A DNA stretch of 64,000 nt from Ceratotherium simum simum (taxonomy: Eukaryota > Chordata > Mammalia > Perissodactyla > Rhinocerotidae): the NCBI RefSeq assembly GCF_000283155.1, contig NW_004454179.1, positions 9,639,723-9,703,722 on the forward strand. The letters are read 5' to 3'. Position numbers and translations under genes: made by a program. Below the pieces are notes generated by a model. That model was not told the DNA's origin. It did not search any database and was given only the letters and a program-made list of their open reading frames with translations. Positions within the stretch are counted from its first letter, which is position 1, and every line of letters starts with the position of its first letter. Shown here piece by piece: positions 39,066 to 51,000 of this stretch.

Positions 39066-39717
39066 CTTAACTGCTCTGAATTCATATCCTGGATCTTTAA
39101 CCGATAAAAACTTGACACCATTGTATTGAGATCTTATTGTCTTAGAATAAAATTCCAAACTGTGGGAAACTACGTTTGGCTATTTAAGAAGGCTCTGCTC
39201 CTGCTTTTCCTTCACTTTGTCCTGAAGATGGACAGAAGAGGTTAGGATATTACACACTGTTTATTGATTTTGATCCTTTAAGAAAGGCAAAAGAGCCCCC
39301 ATTTGAGAAACAATTATGTCTACAGAATCTGTGGACACGCTTTACATTTTCTCTTGTTTTAGTATTTGTGCCAATGGTGTATGTCCACAATCCAGGAACA
39401 AGGAATTTGGTGCAAAGAATGGAAACTATTTGAGGCAGGATACTACAGTTACCCAAAGGCTGAAGTCCCTGCTGTCAGACATGTGCTCTTTAGAGAAAGA
39501 AATGTTGTCACAGTCACCTACTGAGTAAAGTTGACTACACCAGCCCTCTTATTTAAAGAGTTAGTATGTTTTCGTTTTTTCCTAGGCTTTGTTTTACATA
39601 CAGTCACTTGAGGTAGGAGCATGGCAGCTCTACCACTCAGTTCACTGATCACAATTGGTTTTTTGTATTTTATTTATTTATATCCTACCTAACTTAGAAA
39701 AATTTTTGAGATAGTTT

Positions 39718-39842
39718 ATATATTAGTTTTCTATTACTGTGTAACAAATTAGCACAAATTTAGAGGCTTAAAAGAGCACAAATGTATTGTCTCCTAGTTT
39801 CTTTTGGTCAGGAATCTGGGCATGGTTTAGCTGGATCCTTCC
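39718..39842 (-). mobile_element. MaLR LTR fragment
   Basis: TATTAGTTTTCTATTACTGT followed by TAACAAATTAGCAC is the antisense 3' end of a MaLR LTR. It is cut off where the duplicated segment begins. Confidence 0.6.
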
Positions 39843-39844
39843 CC

Positions 39845-40625
39845 CGGCCAGATGGATGTCTGCTTTAGGATGGTAAGGGAGACTGTACCGTGATCAATGG
39901 ATTCTTAGTTGTTACTGTACCTGGGAATTGTATCTAAAAGACAGATCTTTTTTTCCCTCTGAGTTATATTTGACATATTGATGGGTTATGTTGATTTATT
40001 TAAAGGCTATTTGACAAAGGAGGTGAAATCTTTTGAAGCAGAGTATGTTATTCAAGGGGGTTTACAGTGGTTTGAATTTGGCATTGAATAGACTGGCTTA
40101 TCATGCAACACTTATGTATGCAGCTGCCTAACAGCCATTTGATTTTAGAGTAGATGAGGAGCAGGGTATAACCAGAAAAGAGGGAAAGAGGACGCGTTGA
40201 TTGGGAAATTGCGACCAGGGAACAGGCTGCCACACAAGAGTTCCTCTTTGCTTCCTGCATCTGCAAGTACAAGTAGTTGATAATACGCAGGAGATGAGAA
40301 TGGAGGGACTAGCTGAGGGGAAAGGAGAAACCATCCAGAAACTTCAGAGGAATTTTCAAAGGATTTAAAGAACTCTTTACCCTGATCCTTGTGTTAATAA
40401 AAGGGGTTATGAACACAGGTTGAGAGCTTAGCATGAGGCCCTGTAACACAGTGGCTAAGAAGGCAGCCCTGAAGCCCAAGAGAGATTCAAATGGTGGCTC
40501 CCACCACTTACTCACTGTGTGACATTGGACAAGCTTCTCACCTTCTCTACGTTTCACTTTCCTCAGGCACAAATGGGGATACTTATATCTACTGTACAGG
40601 GTTGTTGTGAAGGTTAAATGAGATA
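39845..40625. repeat. Segmental duplication, copy 1 (downstream of CPN1)
   Basis: This segment matches 46154-46940 in the same orientation, about 6.3 kb away. From GAGTTATATTTGACAT onward I count about nine mismatches in roughly 665 bp with no indels; the first 110 bp are less similar and contain indels. It contains a MIR-like 3' portion that is cut at GAGATA at the right junction. Short minus-strand open frames recur in both copies but resemble no family I know. Confidence 0.93.
40440..40625 (+). mobile_element. MIR fragment inside duplication copy 1
   Basis: ACTCACTGTGTGACATTGGA and TTGTTGTGAAGGTTAAATGA are MIR core and end. Truncated at the duplication breakpoint. Confidence 0.75.
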
Positions 40626-41159
40626 AAAGAAGAAAAATAGTGAAAGAGGAGAGAAGGAGGAAAAATGTCAAGATAATCCTGTAGATCAGCCACTCGACAA
40701 GTATGGACGATGAATCTATATATGCCAGACGCTGTTCTGAGGGCTAGGCAGACTCAAGTCAAAGGACAGGGCGGTCACAGCTTATCGGAGCAGAAACTCA
40801 GGAACAGAAACTTCTGCGGGAACCAGTATTAGATCCAAAAGTCATCAGGTATCACGTCTGAAAATTGGAAATTTTCCTAGGAGAATTTCCTGTGTCATGA
40901 AACCTTCAGTTTGGAAGAAAAAGTGCCAGGAAGAATAAGGAACTAATAAAGAAGTTTCAGTACATGAGATTAAAAAAAAAAAAAAAAAAGACACAATGGG
41001 CTCCGTTCAGCCCCTCGGGAGACTGCCTCACTTCCAAACTCCCCTGTGCACCCTTAAACCCTTGATGTTCCTGTTAAACTCATCGGCTTAGGATCGGCCA
41101 GCCTGACAGCGATAATCTTTTGAGGAGGGCTTGGGCACGAGCTGCCTTCCCCTCCTTAC

Positions 41160-41335
41160 TGATTTATGAGAGTATCATCTTTAATTCCCATAAACTCCAA
41201 GTGAGTAACTGTAACTCAGAGAAGGTAAGTTACGTTTTCAAGGTCACACAGCAAATAAGGAGCAGAGCTGGGATTAAAACACAGGTCTGTTAGAATCCAA
41301 AACCCATGCCCTTAACTACAGCAGTCTACTCCTTT
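41160..41335 (-). mobile_element. MIR fragment
   Basis: TTTTCAAGGTCACACAGCAA and GAGCAGAGCTGGGATTAAAA are antisense MIR. Confidence 0.75.
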
Positions 41336-41904
41336 AGCAAACCCCATTTATCTAGGCTGGTATTCTGTACAGAAGATTTCCTCTTTAAAATAAAATGCTA
41401 GCTATAAAATAGAAAGGGTACCAGCCAGGAAAATGCTGGACAGAAAGTCGGAGGACCTTCCTTCTTGTCCTATGAATCCTGCCCTCTCTCTCCCTGATTA
41501 GCTGTGATTTCACATCCTTCCTCGATATGCTGTGAGAAATTTCCATACGGACCCGGCCAGACTCTATATTTTCCATATAATACTCTGTATAATCACCTCC
41601 AGCGTGGGTGAATTTTACTCAGGATAGTCTTTAGGGCTTGGTTGAAAACCTGCATCTCCTTTAGTGCTTAAAATCCTCAGGGTGGCAGGCAGGCAGGTTC
41701 TGAATGAGAAGACTGGAAGTCTTGAAGAGGGCGGCGAAGCCGTGGGGGCTGACGGGAGCTCCCTGGAGATCCAGGACGGACTCATAACTCCCGAGTTGCC
41801 TGGTGTTTCCCCGTCCACGTCGCCCTGCCCAGGCTCAGGCCACCTCCTCACCTGTCAATCAGCAGTCTCCGCACTGACTCAGTCTTGCTTCTGCTCCAGC
41901 CAGC

Positions 41905-42880
41905 TCTTCAGGCCGCAGCCAGGGTGATCATTCTAAATCTGATTTTGCCACTCCCCTCAGTAGAACCCTTCAATGGCTCCTTGTTCTTCTCAGGATAAAG
42001 TCCAAACTTTCTAATGTGGTTCAAAGGTCCTTCAGGATCTCGTGCCTCCCTGTCCCACTGGCCTCAGCTTTCGCACCTCACCCGCCACCGCCTCACCCGC
42101 TCCCGCCGCCGCACCCGCTCCCACCAACTCACTCGCTCCCGCCGCCGCCTCACTCGCTCCCGCCGCCTCCTCACCCGCTCCCTCTGCCGCCTCACCCGCT
42201 CCCACCAGCGCACCCGCTCCCACCAGCGCACCCGCTCCCACCAACTCACTCGCTCCCGCCGCCGCCTCACCCGCTCCCACCAGCGGACCCGCTCCCGCCG
42301 CCGCCTCACCCGCTCCCACCAGCTCACCCGCTCCCGCCGCCGCCTCACCCGCTCCCGCCGCCGCCTCACCCGCTCCCACCAGCGGACCCGCTCCCGCCGC
42401 CTCACCCGCTCCCACCAGCTCACCCGCTCCCGCCGCCGCACCCGCTCCCCCCACCTCACTCTCTCCCATCACACTGAATTTCTTGCAGTTCCTTGAACGC
42501 CTCACTCTTTTGGGGCTCTGGACCTCTGCACTGGCAGCCTCCTTAGCCTATTGCTCCCCCATTTCTTTGCACCCGGCCAGTGCCTCTTTGTCTGACCTCA
42601 CATATCTCAAATTGGACTTCACTAGCTCTGGAATGACTTCCCTGATCTTCCCAAGACTAGAGTAGGGCCCCTCCCCCAGGCTCCCCGCCCCCAGCTGTGA
42701 GTTTCCTGAATCATAGCAATTACCACAATGCAGTGTAATGACCTATTTGTCTTCCCAACTAGACAGTGGCTGCTCTGAGATCACAAGCTGTATCTTATTT
42801 CTCTTCGTATTCTCTGCATTTATTAAGAGCAAGGACTCCATAAATGTCCCCTACAAGAATGAATGAACGATGAAATGTTC
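41905..42880 (+). mobile_element. L2 hosting the minisatellite
   Basis: Left of the array, CAGGGTGATCATTCTAAATC and TAGAACCCTTCAATGGCTCC are LINE-2. Right of it, CTTGCAGTTCCTTGAACGCC, CTGGAATGACTTCCCTGATC and the terminal CAAGAATGAATGAACGA continue the same L2. The array therefore expanded inside it. Confidence 0.8.
42076..42468. repeat. GC-rich minisatellite, 18/21-bp units, about 19 copies
   Basis: The unit core is CACCCGCTCCCRCC, followed by AGCG or AACT (18 bp) or GCCGCCGCCT-type spacers (21 bp). About 19 full units and one degenerate unit are visible, with alternating types that suggest higher-order shuffling. All unit lengths are multiples of three, so several frames on both strands stay open for 130-200 codons and give artificial Arg/Ser/His, Pro-rich and Ala/Pro-rich polypeptides. 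The array sits inside an L2 copy whose sequence continues on both sides, 2.4 kb beyond the CPN1 stop. Confidence 0.93.
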
Positions 42881-44100
42881 GTGGCTGTGCCAGGGAAAGC
42901 ACTGTGACTGTATTTTACGAACATCAGCTCTGTTAAGTGACTATGTACCAGGGAACCTGAAAACAAAGTGATATTCAGACAATTTGGAAAAATCGAGTGC
43001 AAATGGCAACCTCAGGCTTAAAGTTTCACTGAACTGAAAAGAAGCCCTCTCAAGTGGCTGCTTTATTATAACAACAAGAAGGGAACCAAGGAACCTGGGA
43101 TTAAAATTGGAAAGAAAAAAAAAATGTAGAGAAAGTGTTAATCACCTGAGGAGAGAATTCTCATTCTAAACAGCAAAAGATACATTTTCTTCTGTTTTTC
43201 TTTTGACCACAGACTGCGAGATTGCTCAAGTAACAGAAAAATAAGTAATTTGTTAATCCTAATGTTGTATGGCCTCCTGCAGAGGGTGAGTTGTCACAGC
43301 TAGAACACCTCTTGTTTTCTGCTGGGTGTGGGAACCCTTGTTGAGAGGAGCTAAATTGCTCAATGTTAAGAAACGGCTGTGTTAGAGGCTGGGAGTGGGG
43401 TGTGGAGAGGCTGAGAGAGTTGGGGGGAGGTGGAGCAAGGGGGGAGACTGGAGCCTGCCCTGTGTCACTGAGGCTGAGCCCTGGGGTGCATGGTAAAGAA
43501 CCCCCACCAAGCCTCGGGGACAGGGGACCGAGGAACCCCGATATGCCCAGTGGGGGTTTATGAACTTGTGTACTGTGTGGTGTGTGATGAAAGACTATGC
43601 ATCCCTTCCAAATCTTAAGTGACATCTACTCTGCTCAATAACAGTATGAACAGGTTCTTACTAGGGAACTCAGCAAGGTGGAGAGTGCTGTGTACCACTG
43701 GCACAGGGTCAGGACAGAGTCATTCCACAAGGCATCTGCATTACACTTACAAACCCAGAAAAGGTTTGCAAAGATGCATGTTTAAAATGCCCACGTACAA
43801 AAACGGGTAGCAGTGAGACTAGGTGTTTGTGTGAGAAATTCCCGTTGTTATTGTTGAAATGGTCCTGTGGGATTTCAGAAGAATTGGTCTCCTGGTCTTG
43901 CTATGGGAACAAAAGATTCATCAATGATTGATCATCTCAGCATTTCAGCCATTCATTCAGAAATCTTCATGGAGTATTTCTGTTGCAGGCTCTGTGCTGG
44001 TGAAACTGGTAAATAGCCATTGATGATTAGGTAGCTAGTAACTAAAGTTTTTTTTTTTTTTTTTGCAATTACTAATTATAGTTTTTAGTTGTTCACCCAC
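42881..44100. other. No recognised gene; one 154-codon minus-strand open frame
   Basis: The frame at 43161-43625 (minus) has no known domain, signal peptide or splice evidence. A poly(T) run lies at 44048-44064. Confidence 0.4.
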
Positions 44101-44104
44101 CCAT

Positions 44105-44595
44105 TGTTAACTATGCTGCTTAGGCATCACCATGGTAATGGGTGTTTGAGCTGTATTTCAGGAATTAGGACCCCTTGTCCAGTTCAGGCCGGCTGAGACC
44201 ACCAACCCATCAACTGGGCCTGTGCAGATGTCCGATAAGTGACCTTTGATGTCAAGAGGCTAAAAACTCCACCCTCAGATCCTGCTGATGCCACCATTTT
44301 GTGAACATGTGTCCTTATGAAGAGGCATGAAGTCTGACTACGCTTGCACAGATCATCAATTACCTCACCTCTCCTCACCTCCAATCACCTATCTCCACAT
44401 TTCAGACCACCTTGCCCCCCTACCCCATAAATATCCCTGAATCTCCATTTTCTAGGAGGCAGATTTGAAACTTGTTCTCCCACTTCCTCGTTTCACTGCC
44501 TTGTGATTAAAACCCTCTCTCGCCTGCAATCTCGTCATCTCGGGGTGATTGGCTTTCTGGGCAACAGGCAAAAACAAACCTGGTTCAGTAATATT
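44105..44595 (+). mobile_element. ERV-type solo LTR
   Basis: The sequence begins TGTTAACTATGCTGC, has a TATA-like CCCATAAATATCCC near 44424, a GATTAAAACCC poly(A)-like signal near 44506, and ends in a CT-rich, TCTCGTCATCTCGGGG-containing R/U5-like region. This is the layout of a gammaretrovirus-like (ERV1) LTR. There is no adjacent internal sequence or second LTR, so it is solo. The family name and exact right end are not certain. It lies head-on to the CPN1 3' UTR. Confidence 0.7.
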
Positions 44596-44880
44596 AGACT
44601 CTGGTGATGGAGTGGCCAACCAGCCAGAACCAGTCTCTGGATGCAGTGTGGACTGGCATGGAGCCTCCTGGACCTAAACCATACCCCCAGAAGGTACCAC
44701 TGAGTGTATATACTATTGCATCAGAGGGTTTAACCCTGGAACAGACGGAGACCATTCTGAATTGTTCTGAATATGTGTATATTTAAATATGTCCCAGATA
44801 ATAAAATAGAAAGAATGCTTCATCTGATCAGAGAAGGGGAACAAAACCTTTCTAAAGTGTTGCCCTGGGCACTGTGGGTT

Positions 44881-45039
44881 TCAGACAGGGACTCTCCGGG
44901 GCTGCTTCATCTCCATTTCTTTCTTCCTGGCTGCCTGCGGCTGCATTTTCTTTGGTAAGACTCTGCCTCCATGCCCTGAATTGGGAACTCTCCTTGTAGG
45001 GGTTGCCTGAGGGACGCTTCTCTTGAGCTGGAAGTTAAC
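44881..45039 (-). CDS. CPN1: CPN1 exon 9, coding part with stop
   Basis: The acceptor is CTTCCAG. The exon has 52 codons then TGA at 44883-44881. It begins [11 protein letters not shown], matching the end of the transthyretin-like domain, and continues into a basic tail containing [10 protein letters not shown] before ending RRVPV. The tail is less conserved than the catalytic domain and is four residues longer than the human chain as I recall it. Below 44881 the minus-strand 3' UTR shows no AATAAA before the LTR; the only candidate is a weak AATATA at 44783-44778. Confidence 0.93.
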   Translation of the reverse strand, partial: VNFQLKRSVPQATPTRRVPNSGHGGRVLPKKMQPQAARKKEMEMKQPRRVPV

Positions 45040-48000
45040 CTGGAAGGAAAAAAAAGAAGCTAGGAGAATAGAGGAGTCTGTTTTCTACTTTCTGGAATTG
45101 AAACTGGGGGAAGACCAGTTTGGACCTGGTTTCACCACAGTTCCGGGTTCTGAGGGCAGGGGACTAAGGAGAATTATTACAGCAATGACCCAGAGCAGCC
45201 TTGGTGGTGTCATATAGGCTTGGCTAATATTCCCCCAAAAGTGGTACATGATCACTGGTGATGTGTAGGGTGTATTTGGATGAACTTAGTATACATTTAT
45301 TTTATATTTGTTAGAAAAAAATTATGTCTACACCTCAAAGCACGATTTCACCAATATTGTTGCTTAGGACAAGAGCTATGATTGATGGTGCCATGATAAT
45401 CCCCTTTATGCTGACTGTATGAATCACAGGTGTCATGCTCAGGCACGCCAGCAAATGCCTCAGACTTTCACAACTAAACCTTCTGTCATAATTGTTTGGA
45501 AATATAGATAGGAGAGATGATATAGATTGTTACTGTGAATTCCTAAATTCTAAATTTTCGTGTGCATTAACGTATCATTTCCGGCAATACACTGAAACCT
45601 CCCTTCTGGTCATGGCACGCAGGTGTAAAGATGCTGTTGACTGACAAGTATGGGATATGCTGGCTGTGCAGGAGCTGAAGACCTATCCCAGGAAGTGAAG
45701 GGAGGGGAGTAGCACAGTGTTCTAACCACACTCCCCGGCGGCATCCTTGGCTTTCAGGTCCTTGGAACAGCTTGAGCTACTGAAGCCAGCTGGGAGCTGG
45801 AAAACATGCAACTGAGAGATCTCTCTGTGAGGTTATTTCCTGCCCCTTCCATAAAAATCCATAGCCAGCTTTTCCACTAGTTCTCAAAAGTATGGGAAAT
45901 CAGAGCCAATTGCGCTGTATCATTTACTGTTTCCTATATAGTAATACAGCGATCTAGGAAAGACCAAAAAAAGAGAGAGAAGAGAGACAACAAAATGAGG
46001 AAAGGACAGAGGAAAATGAAAGGAACATGACATCTGGAAGGCTATGAGGAAAAGCAAAGAGGAGAACCCTTGACGCTCCGAAATATTTGAAAGAGTCTTA
46101 ATTGTAACATGAAAAACCCTCTAGTAAATGATAGTTTTTCTTTTCTCTTCCGCCAGCCAGATGGATCTCTGCTTTAGGCTAGGAAGAGAGATAGAGTCTA
46201 CTGTGATCAATAAGCAGATTCTTAGTTGTTACTGTATCTGGGAATTGTATCTAAAAGACGGATCTTTTTCCCTCTGAGTTATATTTGACATAATGATGGG
46301 TTATGTTGATTTATTTAAAGGCTATTTGACAAAGGAGGTGAAATCTTTTGAAGCAGAGTATGTTATTCAAGGGGGTTTGCAGTGGTTTGAATTTGGCATT
46401 GAATAGACTGGCTTATCATGCAACACTTATGTATGCAGCTGCCTAACAGCCATTTGATTTTAGAGTAGATGAGGAGCAAGGTATAACCAGAAAAGAGGGA
46501 AAGAGGATGCGTTGGTTGGGAAATTGCGACCAGGGAACAGGCTGCCACACAAGAGTTCCTCTTTGCTTCCTGCATCTGCAAGTACAAGTAGTTGATAATA
46601 CGCAGGAGATGGGAATGGAGGGACTAGCTGGGGGGAAAGGAGAAACCATCCAGAAACTTCAGAGGAATTTTCAAAGGATTTAAAGAACTCTTTACCCTGA
46701 TCCTTGTGTTAATAAAAGGGGTTATGAACACAGGTTGAGAGCTTAGCATGAGGCCCTGTAACACAGTGGCTAAGAAGGCAGCCCTGAAGCCCAAGAGAGG
46801 TTCAAATGGTGGCTCCCACCACTTACTCACTGTGTGACATTGGACAAGCTTCTCACCTTCTCTAAGTTTCACTTTCCTCAGGCACAAATGGGGATACTTA
46901 TATCTACTGTACAGGGTTGTTGTGAAGGTTAAATGAGATAATTCTGGAAAGCTCTCATATGAGTGTCTGATACATAGTAACTGTTAAATAAATAGTACCT
47001 AGAAAGTACTAAAATAGTACCTAAAAAGATAAGTTGCTGAAAACACCAATTTGTAAATGTACATGCACCCCTGTGTTCATTGCAGCCTTATTCACGATAG
47101 CCAAGACTTGGAAGCAACCTAAGNNNNNNNNNNNNNNNNNNNNNNNNNNNNNNNNNNNNNNNNNNNNNNNNNNNNNNNNNNNNNNNNNNNNNNNNNNNNN
47201 NNNNNNNNNNNNNNNNNNNNNNNNNNNNNNNNNNNNNNNNNNNNNNNNNNNNNNNNNNNNNNNNNNNNNNNNNNNNNNNNNNNNNNNNNNNNNNNNNNNN
47301 NNNNNNNNNNNNNNNNNNNNNNNNNNNNNNNNNNNNNNNNNNNNNNNNNNNNNNNNNNNNNNNNNNNNNNNNNNNNNNNNNNNNNNNNNNNNNNNNNNNN
47401 NNNNNNNNNNNNNNNNNNNNNNNNNNNNNNNNNNNNNNNNNNNNNNNNNNNNNNNNNNNNNNNNNNNNNNNNNACCTGAAATTTTTACAATGTTATAAAC
47501 CAACGTTACCGCAATAAACAAAAAATTAAAAAAAAATAAAAAATAAAAATAAAAAAATAAATAAAAAGATAAGTTGCTTGACTTGACTGCATTCAGCTAA
47601 CAGGGAAAGGGGAGGAAGAGTCTGCTGAGCTCTAGGGATGTATAGAGAAGGAATGGGACAGAGTGAGGAGGCTCTAGGGAAGAGCTGACTTGTGGGAAAT
47701 AAGGTTTGTAGATGTTCATTAAATAGAACAGCCTTATTACCTTTTCCTCCTTTGAGAACTCTGAGGATTAGCATCCATGATCTCTGAGCCTCTTTAGCTC
47801 CGAGATCCTAATCTAATATGACCAAAGCTGAAAAAGTCCAGACTGTAGATCAAAAAAGTTCTTCGCTTTTCATCCCATCTATAAAAGGAAGCCCTGAGAG
47901 CGGAATATTAGAGAGCATGGGTGGAAAGCAAGGCTGTCTGGTCTCACCAGGCACCAGAAGGGGGCAGGACTTGTGGTGCCGTCTGGTGGTAGAACTTGCT

Positions 48001-51000
48001 GATGACACAGAAGAATGCAACCCGTGGGAGCCGTGTATCTGGGCAAGGTCTCCGGCGTTTACAAACCAACACTTGTTGAGCACTTTCCATTTAGTGACTG
48101 TACTAAATGCTTGCTATCCACTTTCTCATTTCCACCTCTTGTGAAAGAGGTACTATTACCACCAATTTACAGAGGAAGAAACTGAGGATGAGAGTGACTA
48201 GGTAATTTGTCCCAAGTCTGTGGACAAATGAGCTGGATTTAGAACCAGGCAGTGTTTTTAATCACTATGCTATGTTAAACAGAAGAAAAAGGAAAAGCCA
48301 AAAAGAAGTGAGGAAGAATATAATAGAAAAGTGCAGAAGGAAAATTAGCATATGAGAGCCATGAATTCTTTTTAAATGGTGACAGAGGGAAGCTCAGCAA
48401 AGATTAGAACGATGCAATTGGTTGTTGGTGACTTTGTATAAATGATCTTTACGGTGCCTTGTAAAGATCAGCCTAACTCACCAGTTTTGGTTCCCCAGGA
48501 CCTACGGTCACACTCACTGTCTGTGGGTCGAACCCAGGTGCTGTGGCAGTGACGGTGTAGGTACCTGGAAGCAGCAGCCGGAAGTAATCGCCATGGTCGC
48601 CTAGAAGTTACAAGGATTAACTCAGTTTGCTGATTAGAAATCTGCCCCAAATGGGACCTTGATATAAAAAATGTTCTGAGGGTTTAAGCTTGATTTTTAT
48701 TTATTTATTTTTAATGTTTAGGCTAATTATTAATAAATTTAACAAAGAAAATTTCCTCACTTGGCTGATGAAGCACATCTCTTGAGCACTTTTCAGTTCT
48801 TCTGCACTTCCTGTGACTACTAAAAGTGTTAATAACTCCATAGCATAAAACTTGGAAAGTTAGAATGCGTTTTCACGTCACCTCTTACCAAAGATCAGCT
48901 CTCGCTCTGGATGCATTAATGCTGATTCTTGGTCTGCTTTCCTAAAGTGACACAGCTCATTTAACCTGTGCGAATTTCATTAGAGGGCAAGCTAAGGGCA
49001 CATCATCCCCCCCTGCAATTTGTCTTCCTCCTTATTACCATGTAGTCCATGTTGGTTATTGTCAAATATTACAAAAATTTCTCCTGCTTTCATTGTAAAG
49101 GCAAATGACAAATTGCTTTCGGGTCAAGTTTCATGAAAATGATAAAATCCTCAGGGTGTCAGGTTCTTCTTTACCACCAGTTGTGAGGCCATCTTGAGGT
49201 CACTGCTCGGATATTATCACAGCTCAGTGATATTGATACGACAGGTGTGCCTGATGTTTTTCTTTTATCATCTCTTTATTTTTTTATTTTTATTTTATTT
49301 ATTTTTTTCCCCCAAAGCCCCAGTAGATAGTTGTATGTCACAGCTGCACATCCTTCTAGCCACCGCATGTGGGACACGGCCCCAGCACGGCCGGAGAAGC
49401 GGTGCGCCGGTGCGCGCCCGGGACCCGAACCCGGGCCGCCAGCACCGGAGCGCACGCGCTCAACTGCCAAGCCACGGGGTCGGCCCTATCATCTCTTTTA
49501 AAGGCTTTCCATTGAAATCTGGAAGTCTTAGATGCTGAGATTTGCTATATGGAGGGAAGATGATTTTACCTTCCTTGAAGATTCTATTTCTGATGTGACT
49601 TTATAATCCTCAAGAGCAATTTTCCCCCTGCCTCTCTTGTGCTATGAAGTGATAACATGTCTGCTTAGCACCAAGGCTTGATTTTTCTTAATAGCATGAT
49701 GAAACTGGTTAAGATCTAAAACAGTTGTAGGCTATGGGACATAATAGGAGTATGGGCCTCAGCTCCTGGGAAGGAGAAGTTTCGCTGTGCTCTGCACTGA
49801 GAGTATTGTGTTTAATTCTAGACTCTGTAATTTAAAACACTTCATGTCCAGTAAAGGGTCACTAGGAGAAAAGTTGAAAGATCTATGAATGTTTTACCTG
49901 GTAAGAGACTACATGAGGCCTCTGTTTCAATGTATGAAAAGCCACTGTGAAGAAATGACATATATCTAAAGGAATAAGACTGAGAACTATGGGTTTAAGT
50001 TGCAGGGAGGAAGATTTTGCTAGACAGAAGCAAAAGCTATTGTGACAAACAGAGCTACCAGAAAAGAAATGGACTGCTTTATGACATTGTAAGCACTTAA
50101 ACACAGACCCAATGAGGAACCCTGGAAAAGCTATGCAGTTGTGCAGTGCACAACCTGCTAATGGATGTGGTGGCCCTGGGTTGGACAACCGTCAGCAGTG
50201 TTGTATGTGTGTAATCTTATATTGAGTGGGAGGGCTAGACTAAATGACCACTAAAGGTCTGACTTCAAGAATCTTTTTTTTTAATATTTCTTCCGTCACC
50301 TTCAAAAGTATGCCAAAGGGAAAATAAAATCCAAAAGAAAGCCTATTTCTCTATGGCAGGGATGCAGCATTTTGGCTAATGACTTTATATCCCTTTAGAA
50401 TCAATTGTGACGGTACCTTTAAAATTTCTTTTAAGTGTACAGTGTTGAATAGTTGAAATAATAAATGCAGTTAAGAATGAGACAGACAATAAATGAGTCT
50501 CTTCCCTGCCCCCTACTAAATGTCTGTAATTTACTTTATAATACTTTAGCAAAAGCAGTGTGTTATTATGCATATGTTAAATAGTTTAAGGTATACCCCA
50601 AGGACTGTCATTTTCTTAAATGGGGGCTCACATCCAGGAGCAGTTAGCTGGCTACTGTTTCAAAAAGGCTCAACTCCAGGTGCAGCTATTAGAGGGCTGG
50701 AGCTCTCTTTATCTCTAATAAACACTTGATGCTTTGCTAAGTAGCATAGTGAATGTTAGCAATGAGTTTTTTCATTGGTGAAATGAGTAATTTGTTAATT
50801 TAGCATAATGAGTGTTGGAAATGGTCTCTTATTGGTGAACTTAGCGGTATTCAATATACGTTGATTGGCAGGAATGTTTTAGAGACATTCCCCACACTTG
50901 CATGAATAGGGTATAGGAAGCTCTTAGGGATGCCCGAGGTTTGATCTCTAAATAGTCCTGGGTCCAGCCATTGGGCTGGAGAATTGTGGTTGTCTGGTGC

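Noticed and set aside
40048..40671. Matching short minus-strand open frames in both duplication copies
   Set aside because: Their conservation only reflects recent DNA duplication, part of the sequence is MIR, and no domain is seen.
42014..42665. Overlapping open frames of 131-207 codons on both strands
   Set aside because: They arise because minisatellite units are multiples of three and contain no stop in several frames. The Arg/Ser, Pro and Ala/Pro polypeptides are low-complexity translations, not genes.
47021..47521. Open frames spanning the third N run
   Set aside because: Mostly N; the visible ends are L1 3' sequence.
48468..48650. 60-codon minus-strand open frame overlapping CPN1 exon 8
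   Set aside because: It is a different frame from the exon, whose phase is fixed by its neighbours.
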